Of a DNA stretch of 64,000 nucleotides, positions 44,532 through 53,513 are shown one piece after another. Position 1 is the stretch's first letter; each line of letters begins with the position of its first letter. The stretch covers positions 1-64,000 of the forward strand of contig NZ_WHOS01000008.1 of NCBI RefSeq assembly GCF_013340935.1, read 5' to 3'. The DNA is from Azospirillum melinis. Its GTDB lineage: Bacteria > Pseudomonadota > Alphaproteobacteria > Azospirillales > Azospirillaceae. The position numbers and the translations under genes were made by a program. A model generated the notes under the pieces. The model was not told where the DNA came from. It searched no databases and saw only the letters and a program-made list of their open reading frames with translations.

Positions 44532-46187
44532 ATGACCCATCTGGCCCCGATGATCCACCCGTTGCACAGCCTGCTGCCGGTCCGACCGCCAGAAACCGTG
44601 TCGATGCGGACGCGGGACGGCATTCGGCTGGATGCCGACCTTTACCGGCCCGATGCCGCGGGGACCTGGCCGGTCCTGCTGCTGCGGGCTCCCTGCGGCC
44701 GTCGCGTTGCCCAGACCAGCCATTACGCCCACCCGCGCTGGTATGCGGCGCGCGGCTATGTCGTGGTGGTGCAGGATATGCGCGGCTGCGGCACCTCCGA
44801 CGGCCGGTTCCGACCCTTCGAGGCGGAACGGGAGGATGGGTCCGATGCCATTGCCTGGGCGGCATCCCTGCCGGGATCGTCGGGGGTGGTGGCGATGTAT
44901 GGCTGCGGCTATGCCGGCATGGCGCAGTGGCTGGCACTGGCCGAGGCGCCGCCGGCCCTGCGGGCGGTGGCGCCGGCCTTCGCCGGCTGGGACGTGTTCT
45001 CCGACTGGGCTTACGAGGGTGGGGCCTTCCGGCTGGCCGACGCCATGAACTGGGCCCTGCGCACCGCCGCCGACGCGGCAAAGCGGGTCGAGGATGGCAC
45101 CGGCCACCGCGTACTGTCGGATGCGGCGCGCAGTCTGCCTATCGATGACGAGATCCCGTCACGGCCGCAGGCCCTGCGCGACTACGCCCGCTACACCCAT
45201 TACGACGACTGGCTGACCAACCCGGTGCCCGGCCCGGCCTGGGCCGCGCTGTCGCCCAAGGCCATGCAGGACAGCATGCCGGCCGATGTGGCGGTCCTGC
45301 AGATCGGCGGCTGGTACGATCCGCGGCTGGCCGGCATGCTGGATGCCCATGACCGCCTCAAGGCACGCGGGCGGGCGCCGGTGCGGCTGGTGGTCGGCCC
45401 CTGGGGCGCTGATGGACCGGCCGCGGCTCCGGGACAGGCGCCGACTCTCGACACGCTGCAGCTTGCCTGGTTCGAACGGGTGCTCAAGGGAGAGGTGGCC
45501 GACCGCGGCGGTCCGGTCCGCCTGCATGACGTGGAAGCGGGACGCTGGCACGACCTGCCCGACCTTCCGGCGGCCGAGGCTGTCCTGCATCTGTCCAGCG
45601 ACGGCCTCGCCAACTGGCAGGGCGGTCGGCTGGAGTTGGAGATGCCCGAAATGGAGGCACTCGACGTGGTGGTCCACGATCCGCGTACGCCGGTGCCGAC
45701 GGTGGGCGGCCATGCGGTGCCGGACGCTTGCGGCCGCCCCGACCGCGCCGCCGTGGACCGCCGCCCGGATGTCGCCACCTACACCAGCCTGCCGCTGGAC
45801 GAACCGTTGACGCTGGCCGGGCGGGTGGCGCTGGAGGTGTGGGTGGAAGCCGACGCTCCGTCCTTCGACGTCAGCGCCGTGCTGTCGGTGGTGCGGCCCG
45901 ACGGGCAGGTTCTGCCGCTGACCCAGGGGCATGCGCGGGTCGAACCGGGTGACCCGACCCGGCCGCTGACCGTCGCCATGCGGGCGACCTGCGCAACCCT
46001 GGTGGCGGGATCGGCCTTGCGACTCAGCCTTGCCGGATCCTGCTTCCCGGCCTATCCGGTCAATCCCGGCACTGGGGCGGAACCGGGCGAGACCCGCCGG
46101 GTCGATGCGTTGCCGATCACGTTGCTGATCCACAGCGGTCCCGACCGGCCGTCGCGCCTGCGCCTGCCGGCCGGGCTGTCCGTTTAA
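44532..46187 (+). CDS. CocE/NonD-family hydrolase-like protein lacking catalytic Ser and His
   Basis: 551 residues with an alpha/beta-hydrolase domain and the C-terminal jelly-roll of the CocE/X-Pro dipeptidyl-peptidase class. The oxyanion turn RGCGTSDGRF and VVQDMRG are typical. But the nucleophile elbow, normally GxSYxG, reads G-C-G-Y-A-G (residues 124-129; the Ser codon position 44907-44909 is GGC, Gly), and the catalytic His normally following GPWS is Ala (45408-45410). The Asp in GGWYDP is kept. It is probably a non-catalytic relative. ATG at 44532; the TTG at 44502 would add ten residues. Convergent with the Fic-like gene. Confidence 0.85.
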   Translation: MTHLAPMIHPLHSLLPVRPPETVSMRTRDGIRLDADLYRPDAAGTWPVLLLRAPCGRRVAQTSHYAHPRWYAARGYVVVVQDMRGCGTSDGRFRPFEAEREDGSDAIAWAASLPGSSGVVAMYGCGYAGMAQWLALAEAPPALRAVAPAFAGWDVFSDWAYEGGAFRLADAMNWALRTAADAAKRVEDGTGHRVLSDAARSLPIDDEIPSRPQALRDYARYTHYDDWLTNPVPGPAWAALSPKAMQDSMPADVAVLQIGGWYDPRLAGMLDAHDRLKARGRAPVRLVVGPWGADGPAAAPGQAPTLDTLQLAWFERVLKGEVADRGGPVRLHDVEAGRWHDLPDLPAAEAVLHLSSDGLANWQGGRLELEMPEMEALDVVVHDPRTPVPTVGGHAVPDACGRPDRAAVDRRPDVATYTSLPLDEPLTLAGRVALEVWVEADAPSFDVSAVLSVVRPDGQVLPLTQGHARVEPGDPTRPLTVAMRATCATLVAGSALRLSLAGSCFPAYPVNPGTGAEPGETRRVDALPITLLIHSGPDRPSRLRLPAGLSV

Positions 46188-46936
46188 GGCGTCTCGTCCC
46201 CGTCTGTGCCCTGGCCGGCGGCCTCCAGGCAGAATTCGAGGCTCTGCGACAGGAAGCGCAGCATCAGGTCGCGGAAGGGCGTCTTGTCGCCGACCGACCA
46301 GGCCCGCTCGACAAGGTCGAGATAGAGGCTGCGGTCATCGGCGCCGATCACCACCGGCGGATAGCCGGCACGGTTCAGGATCAGGTTGCACAAGAGCAGT
46401 GCGGTTGCCCGGTTGCCGGCATCGAAGGGACGGATGGCGCTCAACCGGTGATGCGCTTCGAAGGCGGTATCGGGGCCGGCGTCGGACTTGCGCATCCAGG
46501 TCGACAGTGCCGACATCGACACGCGCAGCTTGGCCGGATCCGGCGCGGTTTCCGCCGGATCGTCCTTCGGCGCAGCATTGCGGTATTTGCCGGCGTCGTC
46601 GTCGATCCCGCGATAGAGCACATTGTGGAAGGCGGTGACGGTGCGCTCGGTGACCGCTCCCGACGGGTCGAAGGACAGCCGCGCCATCAGCTCCAGGGCG
46701 GCGCGGTGGTTCAGGACGAATCGCTGCTCCTCGACCGCACGGTGGCGCAGGACGCTGCCGCGCTCCAATATGGCCTTAACGTCGGCGCGCTTGAGCGGAT
46801 AATCCTCCAGCGCCGCGGCGGCGGCGGTCAAATCCAGCTCGAACCGGTCGGCGATGCCGTGGACGACCTCCTGCGGCAGGGGGCGTGCGGCGTCCAGCGC
46901 CCGTTTCTTCTCCGCGATCTCGTCGAGCAGGGCCAT
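46184..46936 (-). CDS. Fic-domain protein with degenerate active site
   Basis: 250 residues. Fic fold features are present, including FHNVLYRGIDDDAGKYRN and AHHRLSAIRPFDAGNRAT before LLLCNLILNRAGYPP. The catalytic motif HPFxxGNGRxxR reads RPFDAGNRATAL: His is Arg (about residue 169), the motif acidic residue is Ala, and both conserved Arg positions are changed. AMP-transfer activity is therefore unlikely. The stop overlaps the CocE-like stop by 4 bases (convergent). No antitoxin-like small gene is adjacent. Confidence 0.78.
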   Translation of the reverse strand: MALLDEIAEKKRALDAARPLPQEVVHGIADRFELDLTAAAAALEDYPLKRADVKAILERGSVLRHRAVEEQRFVLNHRAALELMARLSFDPSGAVTERTVTAFHNVLYRGIDDDAGKYRNAAPKDDPAETAPDPAKLRVSMSALSTWMRKSDAGPDTAFEAHHRLSAIRPFDAGNRATALLLCNLILNRAGYPPVVIGADDRSLYLDLVERAWSVGDKTPFRDLMLRFLSQSLEFCLEAAGQGTDGDETP

Positions 46937-47133
46937 CGGTCACTCTGTCGCTTTGGCAGGGGAGGGGGTGGCGTACCGCGCATCCTGCCGCCCCCCTGCG
47001 GGGATTTGCCGCTTGGACTGGCACGGTTGCCGGTTTTAGGATCCCTGTCAAGATGTCCACAACCCTGCCATGGCCGGCCGCAACCGCTTGATTTGGCGGG
47101 ATGCACCTGCAATTGCGGGATGCGAGGGGGGAG

Positions 47134-47547
47134 ATGGCTGCGATGAGCTATGTCGTCTGGGACGAATCCATGAGCGTCGGCGTGCCCGTGCTCGACGACG
47201 AGCATCGGCGGCTCCTCGACCTGTTCAACGGCCTGCTGGAAAGCGGGATCACGCCCGCCAACCGCGAGGAACTGTCCAGCCTGCTCGCCAGCCTCCGCGA
47301 CTATGTCGCCGTCCATTTCGCGCGGGAGGAGGCGATGATGGTGCGCTGCGGCTATCCCGAACTGGACGGCCACCTCGCCGCCCACCGCTATTTCGCCGAC
47401 GAGGTGGAGAAGCTGGCCCGCGACTTCGAGGGCGACAACCCCACCATGCTGCGCGTGGACCTGATCCTGCTGCTCAAGGACTGGTTCGTGGAGCACATCC
47501 AGCAGACCGACAGCCTGTACAAGCCCTATGTGGGGACGCAGGCATAG
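47134..47547 (+). CDS. Bacteriohemerythrin
   Basis: Oxygen-binding di-iron protein of about 137 residues. All seven iron ligands appear: His24 (DDEHRR), His61 and Glu65 (HFAREE), His80 and His84 (HLAAH), His121 and Asp126 (HIQQTD). It may deliver or sense oxygen, a role suggested in related alphaproteobacteria. The ATG at 47134 follows GAGGGGGGAG; another ATG at 47143 is possible. A hairpin (about 47550-47580, ccctctcc with ggagagagg) just downstream could end transcription. Confidence 0.93.
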   Translation: MAAMSYVVWDESMSVGVPVLDDEHRRLLDLFNGLLESGITPANREELSSLLASLRDYVAVHFAREEAMMVRCGYPELDGHLAAHRYFADEVEKLARDFEGDNPTMLRVDLILLLKDWFVEHIQQTDSLYKPYVGTQA

Positions 47548-47592
47548 GCGGGACAATCCCCTCTCCCCGCCGGAGAGAGGGAGGGCCTTCTT

Positions 47593-49308
47593 TCACTGCT
47601 TCGCGGCGGCTTTCTGGTCGGGCAGGCCCTTGTCGAGCTTGGCCTGGATGGCTCCCTTGTCAGTCTCCTCGTCGGCGCTGCGCAGCGCGCGCATCCACTG
47701 GAAGCGGGCCTCGTTCCGGCGGCCGGCCCGCCAATAGGCGTCGCCGAGATGGTCGTTGATGGTCGGATCGCCCGGCTTCAACTCGACCGCGCGCTCCAGC
47801 TTGGCGACCGCCGCCTCGTAATCGCCCAGCGTGTAGAGCGCCCAGCCCAGGCTGTCGACGATGTAGCCGTCGCGCGGGCGCAGTTCCACCGCTCGCTCCA
47901 CCATCGCCCTGGCCTTGGGCAGATTCTCACCGCGGTCGATCCAGCTGTAGCCGAGGAAATTGAGCAGAGACGGCTCGTCCGGGCGCAGCTTCAGCGCGGT
48001 TTGCAGGTCGGTTTCGGCCTGTTGCCACTGCTTGGTCTTCTCGAAGCACATTGCGCGGGCGTAGAGCAGCGGCCAATGCCGTTCCTGCGGCGTGCCGATC
48101 CGCTCCAGCGCCGTGGTGTAGGCGGGGATCGCCTCGGCGTAGCGCTTGGAGTAGCGGTAGATGTCGCCGAGCCGGGTGATCGCGTCGGTGCGCTCCGGCC
48201 GTTCGGCGGAGAGATCCTTGAGGATCGCGATGGCCTCGTCGTTGCGGTCCATGCGGGCGAGGCTGTCGGCCTCGCGCATGCGGGCGGTCCAACCCAGCAG
48301 CGGATCCGTCTCCAGCCGCTTGTAGGCGGCCAGCGCCTCCTCGTGATGGTCGCGCGAGGCGGTGATGTCGCCGATCAGCAGATGGGCCAGGGCCAGATCG
48401 TCACGCAGATGCAGGGCGATGCGGCCGAACAGCAGGGCCGGCTCGTCGGCATTCTCGTGGTGCAACGCGCTGCCCAGGTCGAACAGCGCCTCCGCCAGAC
48501 CGGACCGGGCATCGGGGACCGGGCGGGCTTCCGACGGCGCGTTCGCCATGGCGGCCAGTGCCGGTTCCACCAGCAGTCCGTCGGGGTTGTTGCCCTGGAA
48601 GGTCTGATAGAGCTTGTGCGCCTCGTCCTTACGGCCAGTGCGCGTCATGAAGTTGCCGACGATCTGCACCACCCGCAGCGGCGCGTCGGTATCCGTCACC
48701 TTGGCATAGCGGGCCGCCGCCTCATCGTTGCGGCCGGCAAGATCGAGGATCAGCGCGGCATGCAGATTGTAAAGCGCTTCGAAGCCCTTGACGTCGGACA
48801 GCGGCTGCAGAGCCGCCAGCGCCTCGTCCGTCTTGCCGCGGGCAGTCACCAGCCACGCGCGGGTCAGCGGCGTCAGGAAGCGGCCGAGTCCGTCGGACGG
48901 CAGCCGGGCGGCATAGCCGTCGGCCTCGTCCAGCTTGCCCTTGGCCAGCGCATCGGCGGCCAGCAGGGTCAGCGCCATCTGCGGCTCGCCCTGGCCGCTG
49001 AGCAGCCGGTTGGCATGGTCGATCGCCGCTTCGATCCGGCCCTCGCCCAGCCGCAGCAGGAAGGTGCGGCCCAGCAGGGCGGGGTCGTCCGGGTCGGCGG
49101 CCAGCGCCTGCGCGGTAAAGCGCGCCGCCGCGGTCCAGTCGTCCTGGTGCTGGGCATAGCGGCCGGCCAGATAGCTGCCGGTGGCCGTTCCACCGCCATC
49201 CGCGCCCCGGTCTACACCGGGACCGGCGGCAAGGGCGGGCGTCAGGGTGGTCCCGGACATCAGGATGGCCAGGGAGACCGGCAGCAACCGGCGTCGGAAC
49301 CTCGTCAT
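47593..49308 (-). CDS. Exported TPR-repeat protein
   Basis: 571 residues with a signal peptide (1-27, ending PALAA) and tetratricopeptide repeats through most of the length, such as LLYARAMCFEKTKQWQQAETDL and DSLGWALYTLGDYEAAVAKLERAVELKPGDP, with the last repeats around 470-540. Periplasmic TPR scaffolds of this size are common in alphaproteobacteria; some resemble BepA/LapB-type envelope factors, but no protease motif is present. ATG at 49308 chosen. The stop lies 45 bases from the hemerythrin gene, convergent. Confidence 0.85.
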   Translation of the reverse strand: MTRFRRRLLPVSLAILMSGTTLTPALAAGPGVDRGADGGGTATGSYLAGRYAQHQDDWTAAARFTAQALAADPDDPALLGRTFLLRLGEGRIEAAIDHANRLLSGQGEPQMALTLLAADALAKGKLDEADGYAARLPSDGLGRFLTPLTRAWLVTARGKTDEALAALQPLSDVKGFEALYNLHAALILDLAGRNDEAAARYAKVTDTDAPLRVVQIVGNFMTRTGRKDEAHKLYQTFQGNNPDGLLVEPALAAMANAPSEARPVPDARSGLAEALFDLGSALHHENADEPALLFGRIALHLRDDLALAHLLIGDITASRDHHEEALAAYKRLETDPLLGWTARMREADSLARMDRNDEAIAILKDLSAERPERTDAITRLGDIYRYSKRYAEAIPAYTTALERIGTPQERHWPLLYARAMCFEKTKQWQQAETDLQTALKLRPDEPSLLNFLGYSWIDRGENLPKARAMVERAVELRPRDGYIVDSLGWALYTLGDYEAAVAKLERAVELKPGDPTINDHLGDAYWRAGRRNEARFQWMRALRSADEETDKGAIQAKLDKGLPDQKAAAKQ

Positions 49309-49400
49309 GCTCTCGTCACCTCGTTTTCCGAGTCGGTATCCCATCATCTTCGACAGGGCGCGGGCAAGAGACTTTCGTACGTGTCCCCTTTTCGCATCTG

Positions 49401-50417
49401 CTAACGCCACTCCCCCCGCACCTGCTCGATCCGTTCCGGCCGCAGAATGTCGGTGGCGTGGGCGTCCATATGGGCTCGCAAGTCTTCCGGCATGCCCGGC
49501 GACAGGCTGGCGCCCTCCACCGACCAGCGGGCCATCCAGGACAGGGTGCGCAGCCAGGTCAGCCGGCGCAGTGCCTTCAGCCAGGGCAGAACCTCGTCGG
49601 CGAGGTCGCCCGGCACCGCCATCGCCCAGGCCGCGACGAAGGCGTCGATGTCCTCCGGGGCCAGTTCCGCATTCACCGCCGGGTCCCATCTGGTCGAGGT
49701 GTAAAGGCTGGCATGGGCAAGGTCGCTGGCCGGGTGGCCGTATTGCAGCTTCTCCAGGTCGGTGAACCACGCCTTGCCGTGGCCGTCGATCAGGAAGTTG
49801 CCGGGATGCACATCCACCCCGACCGCGGTCAGCGGCATCGGCGTTTCGGGCGGCGGTAAGAGGTCGCCGACACGGGCGGCGGCAAGTTCCTCCGCGATCA
49901 GGACACGGGTCTCGGTCGACAGGGGGGCATTGTCGAACCATGCTGCCTGCCATTCGACCTGGGCCAGCAATGCGGCGACAGGATCGGGCGGAGCGGGCAG
50001 CGGCTCGTAGAAGTCCGGCGGCGCCATGCGGTGCAATGCTGCGAGCGCGCGGGCGATGGCCGGCATGTCGCCGGGCAGGACAGGCGTGCGCCCCTCGACC
50101 TCGCCCACCACCAGGGCGCCCAGCGGCAGACCCTCGCCGGGCGGAAGCAGGCCGGCAAAGCGCGGGGTATGGCCTGACATCTCCGCCCGCCGGAAGGCGG
50201 TGGCCTGCCGGTCCAGCGCCGTCCAGGCATCGAGTCCGAGCTGGCTCCAGCGCGGGATGCGGGCGACCAGCCGCCGGCCGCGCAGCCGCACATGGTCGTG
50301 GGCGACGCCCTTCAGCGGCATCGGCTCCAGCGCGTCGGGGGAGAGATCGGCAAGGCGCGGCAGCCGGATCAGGGCGGCGTGCAGCGCCTCCATCGAGAAG
50401 CCCTGCGGTTCGCTCAC
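49401..50417 (-). CDS. APH/ChoK-type phosphotransferase
   Basis: 338 residues, aminoglycoside-phosphotransferase-like kinase fold. The catalytic loop reads GVDVHPGNFLID (the usual HxDxxxxN with Asp and Asn), and the Mg2+-binding region reads WFTDLEKLQYGHPASDLAH. Substrate is unknown; such proteins phosphorylate small molecules such as choline, sugars or drugs, and this one need not be a resistance enzyme. Start is GTG at 50417, overlapping the moaB stop (GTGA), so the two are co-expressed. Confidence 0.82.
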   Translation of the reverse strand: MSEPQGFSMEALHAALIRLPRLADLSPDALEPMPLKGVAHDHVRLRGRRLVARIPRWSQLGLDAWTALDRQATAFRRAEMSGHTPRFAGLLPPGEGLPLGALVVGEVEGRTPVLPGDMPAIARALAALHRMAPPDFYEPLPAPPDPVAALLAQVEWQAAWFDNAPLSTETRVLIAEELAAARVGDLLPPPETPMPLTAVGVDVHPGNFLIDGHGKAWFTDLEKLQYGHPASDLAHASLYTSTRWDPAVNAELAPEDIDAFVAAWAMAVPGDLADEVLPWLKALRRLTWLRTLSWMARWSVEGASLSPGMPEDLRAHMDAHATDILRPERIEQVRGEWR

Positions 50418-50950
50418 GCCATATGCTCGCGCAGGCGGGGCATCAACTCGACCAGATTGCAGGGGCGATGGCGGTTGTCGAGCTGCCAGACCAGGATGTC
50501 GTCCCAGGCGTCGCGGCAGGCGCTGGGCGAGCCGGGCAGGGCGAAGATGTAGGTGCCGTTGGCGACGCCGCCGGTCGCCCGGCTCTGGATGGTGGAGGTG
50601 CCGACCTTGGCATAGCTGAGATAGCGGAACAGCTCGCCGAAGCCGGGAATCGCCTTCTCATAGAGCGCCTCGACCGCCTCGGGCGTCACGTCACGGCCGG
50701 TGACGCCGGTGCCGCCGGTGGTCAGGACCACGTCGATCTGCGGATCGGCGATGAAGGCCTGCACCTGGGCGCGGATCGCGGCGATGTCGTCCCGGACGAT
50801 GGTGCGGGCGGCGACCCGGTGGCCGGCCCCGGCGATCCGCTCCGCCAGCGCATCGCCGGACCGGTCGTCGTCGGCGCTGCGGGTGTCGGACACCGTCACC
50901 ACGGCGATGTTCACGGGAAGGAAGGGGCGGCTCTCGTCGATCTTCGGCAT
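50414..50950 (-). CDS. moaB: Molybdenum cofactor biosynthesis protein B
   Basis: MoaB/MogA-type molybdopterin-binding protein, 178 residues. The MoCF motif TTGGTGVTGRDVTPEA is intact, with VVTVSDTRSADDD near the N-terminus and YIFALPGSPSACRDAWDDIL. MoaB-type proteins adenylylate molybdopterin before metal insertion. ATG at 50950; the frame extends upstream without family match. It overlaps the kinase gene by 4 bases and follows slt after 52 bases. Confidence 0.93.
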   Translation of the reverse strand: MPKIDESRPFLPVNIAVVTVSDTRSADDDRSGDALAERIAGAGHRVAARTIVRDDIAAIRAQVQAFIADPQIDVVLTTGGTGVTGRDVTPEAVEALYEKAIPGFGELFRYLSYAKVGTSTIQSRATGGVANGTYIFALPGSPSACRDAWDDILVWQLDNRHRPCNLVELMPRLREHMA

Positions 50951-51002
50951 GGCGGCAGGCGTGTCCTCAAGTCGGGCCGGAGCCCGACATGGGCGCCGGC
51001 GG

Positions 51003-53285
51003 TCAGGGTATCGGGCTGGCCTCTCCCCGCTCAGCAACCGTTTCCACCGGCACCGGTCCCGCTGGCGCCGCTTCCACTGGATCCGACGCCGTTGCGACAG
51101 GCAGGTCGGGAGCCGGGGGGGCCACCTTCGCCGCAGGCTGCGGGTCGGGACGGGCCGCGACCTGGGGTGGACGGCCGTCCATGGGAACATAGGCCGGCCA
51201 TTTCCCGTCGGCGACGGCGGTGAGCGAGGCGGTCTCCTGGCCCAGCCGAAGCTGGTAGATCCAGAAGTTCGCCATCACCTTCTCCACATAGTCGCGCGTC
51301 TCGCCGAAGGAAAGGCTTTCGATGAACAGCAGCGGATCGGTGATGTCGCTCAGATCCCGCCGCCAGCGCGCCAGCGTGCCCGGCCCGGCATTGTAGGCGG
51401 CCGTCGCCAGGAACAGGTTGCCGTCGATCTCCGGCATGCCCAGCAGTTCCGACAGATAGCGCTGGCCAAGCTCCATGTTGCGGGACGGGTCGAACAGGGC
51501 GTCGCGGTTGGCGTCGTCGCTGCCGATGTCGGCATTGCGCTCCCGCACATGCTGGGCGGTGCTGGGCAGGATCTGCATCAGTCCGGTCGCTCCGGCGGAG
51601 CTGACCAGCCGCGGGTCGAAGCGCGATTCCTGCCGCATCACCGCGAAGACCAGCGCGCGGTCGACCGCGAAGCCGTCGCGCGGCGTCCAATGGGGCAGCG
51701 GGTAGAGCGCGGCGGCATAGGGGGCGCCGTCCGGACCGGCCACCGCATTGCCGAGCCGCAGCGCCAGCGAGGCCACCCCGGCGCGGTCGGTCAGTGCGAC
51801 CATCGCCTGTTCGATCAGCGGCTCGCCTTGCGGGTCGATGCGTTGCAGTTCCAGCCCCGCCAGTTCGCGCTGACCGGCCTGGAGCAGGGCGATGGCACGG
51901 GATCCTGCCGGTTTGGCCGCCACCGCCGCCAGCTGCCGCCCGGTCAGGTCCGGTGCCTGCCAGCGCACGTCGCCCAGGCTGCCCAGCGTCTGCAGGGCGA
52001 TCAGGCCATAGAAGGTGTGGGGGTAGCGGGCGGCAGCGGCCAGATGCTCCGCCGCCTCCTTCTCCTTGCCGGGCTTGCGGGCCAGCGCGCGGGCTGCCCA
52101 GTAATCGGCTGCGGCGGCCTTCCAGGGATTACGCGGGCCGGCGGCGGCCATGCCGGTGAAATGGCGGGCGGCACGGTCGGTCTGCTTCAGCCGCCAGGCG
52201 GCCAGACCGGCGATCCAATGCGCTTCCGGCAGCATGTCGCCCGACCGCGCGGCGCTGGCCGAGGCGAGCGTCAGTGCCTGGGCCGTCTCGCCGGCATAAT
52301 AGAGGGATGTCGCGATGCGGGCGCGGGCGGCGTCATACTGCACTGTGTCGAGCTTGCCGCCAAACTCGTCCTGGCTCAGCAGGCTCAGTGCGCTGTTGGT
52401 GCGGCCGGAGCGCAGCAGCTCTTCCACCCGCGCCACCGCCGCACGGTCGCTGCGGGCACGGGACACGGTGCGGCTGCGCGGGGCGACAGTGACGCTGTCG
52501 TCATCGTCCTCCTCGTTGCTGGCGACGGTGCGCAGGCCGCCCAGCCGTTCCAGCGACCCGACGAGGCGGACACGCTCCTCGCCCCGCGGCGGCTTCGGCG
52601 CCCGCTGGCCGGCGGGCTGGCGTTTCTGGGCCAGAGCGTAGACCCGCTCCGCCCCGGCGAGGTCGCCGTAATCCTGCATCCAGCGGGCGAGTTCCTCGTA
52701 ACCGGCGCGGCGGTCGGGGTGGAGATAGCGCTGGCGCAGGACATAGCCGATCAGCCGGCGGTCCTTCAGCTTCGCCATCTCGGCATCTGCGGCGTCCCAC
52801 TCCGCCCGTTCCTGGGCTGCGAAGATGCGGCGGTAGCGGGCGGCATCCTCCTCGTCCAGCTGGACGGCGCGGGCCGTCTCGTCGGCAGCCAGCAGCAGCG
52901 CGCCGGCGGAGGCGATGGAGTCGTCTACGACGGCGGACGGCGCCGTTCCGGCGGTCGGGTTGCCGGATGCCGCGGAATCGGCAGCGGAGAAATCAGGGGC
53001 GGAGAAATCGGGGGTGGCGGTTTCGGGAAGCCCCATCGCTGGATCGACCGGCGCGTCGGCGAAAACGGGGCTGGCGGGGTCAGGCACGGAATCCCCGCCG
53101 GGCGGGACGACGGCGTGACCGTCCGGCGCGTGGATGATGAGGGCGGCGCAAGCGGGCCGGAACCCGACCGCACCGTCGGGTCCCAGGGTGTAAGCCACCG
53201 TGAGACCCAGCACCCCCAGAAGGTTCCGCCGCAGCGGGGCCGCGCTCGCGACCCGGTATGCTGCACTGCAAAATATCCGGAGCAT
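51003..53285 (-). CDS. slt: Soluble lytic murein transglycosylase
   Basis: Periplasmic enzyme that cleaves glycan strands of peptidoglycan to 1,6-anhydro products. About 760 residues: an N-terminal leader and Ala/Asp/Pro-rich region, a long alpha-superhelical U/L domain (about 150-560), and the C-terminal SLT domain with catalytic Glu in AVMRQESRFDPRLVSSAGA, GLMQILPSTA and LATAAYNAGPG. It ends in a Pro/Ala tail. The start is uncertain; ATG at 53285 (MLRIF) gives a leader, and 53300 is in frame upstream. 53286-53513 appears to be its promoter region, with no gene. Confidence 0.9.
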   Translation of the reverse strand: MLRIFCSAAYRVASAAPLRRNLLGVLGLTVAYTLGPDGAVGFRPACAALIIHAPDGHAVVPPGGDSVPDPASPVFADAPVDPAMGLPETATPDFSAPDFSAADSAASGNPTAGTAPSAVVDDSIASAGALLLAADETARAVQLDEEDAARYRRIFAAQERAEWDAADAEMAKLKDRRLIGYVLRQRYLHPDRRAGYEELARWMQDYGDLAGAERVYALAQKRQPAGQRAPKPPRGEERVRLVGSLERLGGLRTVASNEEDDDDSVTVAPRSRTVSRARSDRAAVARVEELLRSGRTNSALSLLSQDEFGGKLDTVQYDAARARIATSLYYAGETAQALTLASASAARSGDMLPEAHWIAGLAAWRLKQTDRAARHFTGMAAAGPRNPWKAAAADYWAARALARKPGKEKEAAEHLAAAARYPHTFYGLIALQTLGSLGDVRWQAPDLTGRQLAAVAAKPAGSRAIALLQAGQRELAGLELQRIDPQGEPLIEQAMVALTDRAGVASLALRLGNAVAGPDGAPYAAALYPLPHWTPRDGFAVDRALVFAVMRQESRFDPRLVSSAGATGLMQILPSTAQHVRERNADIGSDDANRDALFDPSRNMELGQRYLSELLGMPEIDGNLFLATAAYNAGPGTLARWRRDLSDITDPLLFIESLSFGETRDYVEKVMANFWIYQLRLGQETASLTAVADGKWPAYVPMDGRPPQVAARPDPQPAAKVAPPAPDLPVATASDPVEAAPAGPVPVETVAERGEASPIP

Positions 53286-53513
53286 GGTTTCGGGATACAT
53301 CACATCGGCGCGAACCGCAAGCAACGGATTCGCTCGGAATGTGTCGGCCCCGGTATTCGCCAGATGTTACAACGCTTTAACAGAGCTGGGAAAAAGGCTC
53401 TAGCCCGTTGGGAAAATGCCTTTCGGCATGGTCTGACCACATTTGTGCTGCGCGGTGATCGCAATCATACGAACGATTTCGGCAGCCCTGTGACATCCCA
53501 TTTTCTCTTTCGA

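Noticed and set aside
46184-46936. Active Fic toxin of a toxin-antitoxin pair
   Set aside because: Catalytic His and Arg residues are replaced and no antitoxin-like small gene adjoins.
47550-47592. Possible dispersed repeat after hemerythrin gene
   Set aside because: Short ccctctcc/ggagagagg hairpin is better explained as a transcription terminator between convergent genes.
49401-50417. Aminoglycoside resistance gene
   Set aside because: Only the general kinase fold is visible; coupling to moaB and lack of mobile elements argue for a housekeeping or metabolic kinase.
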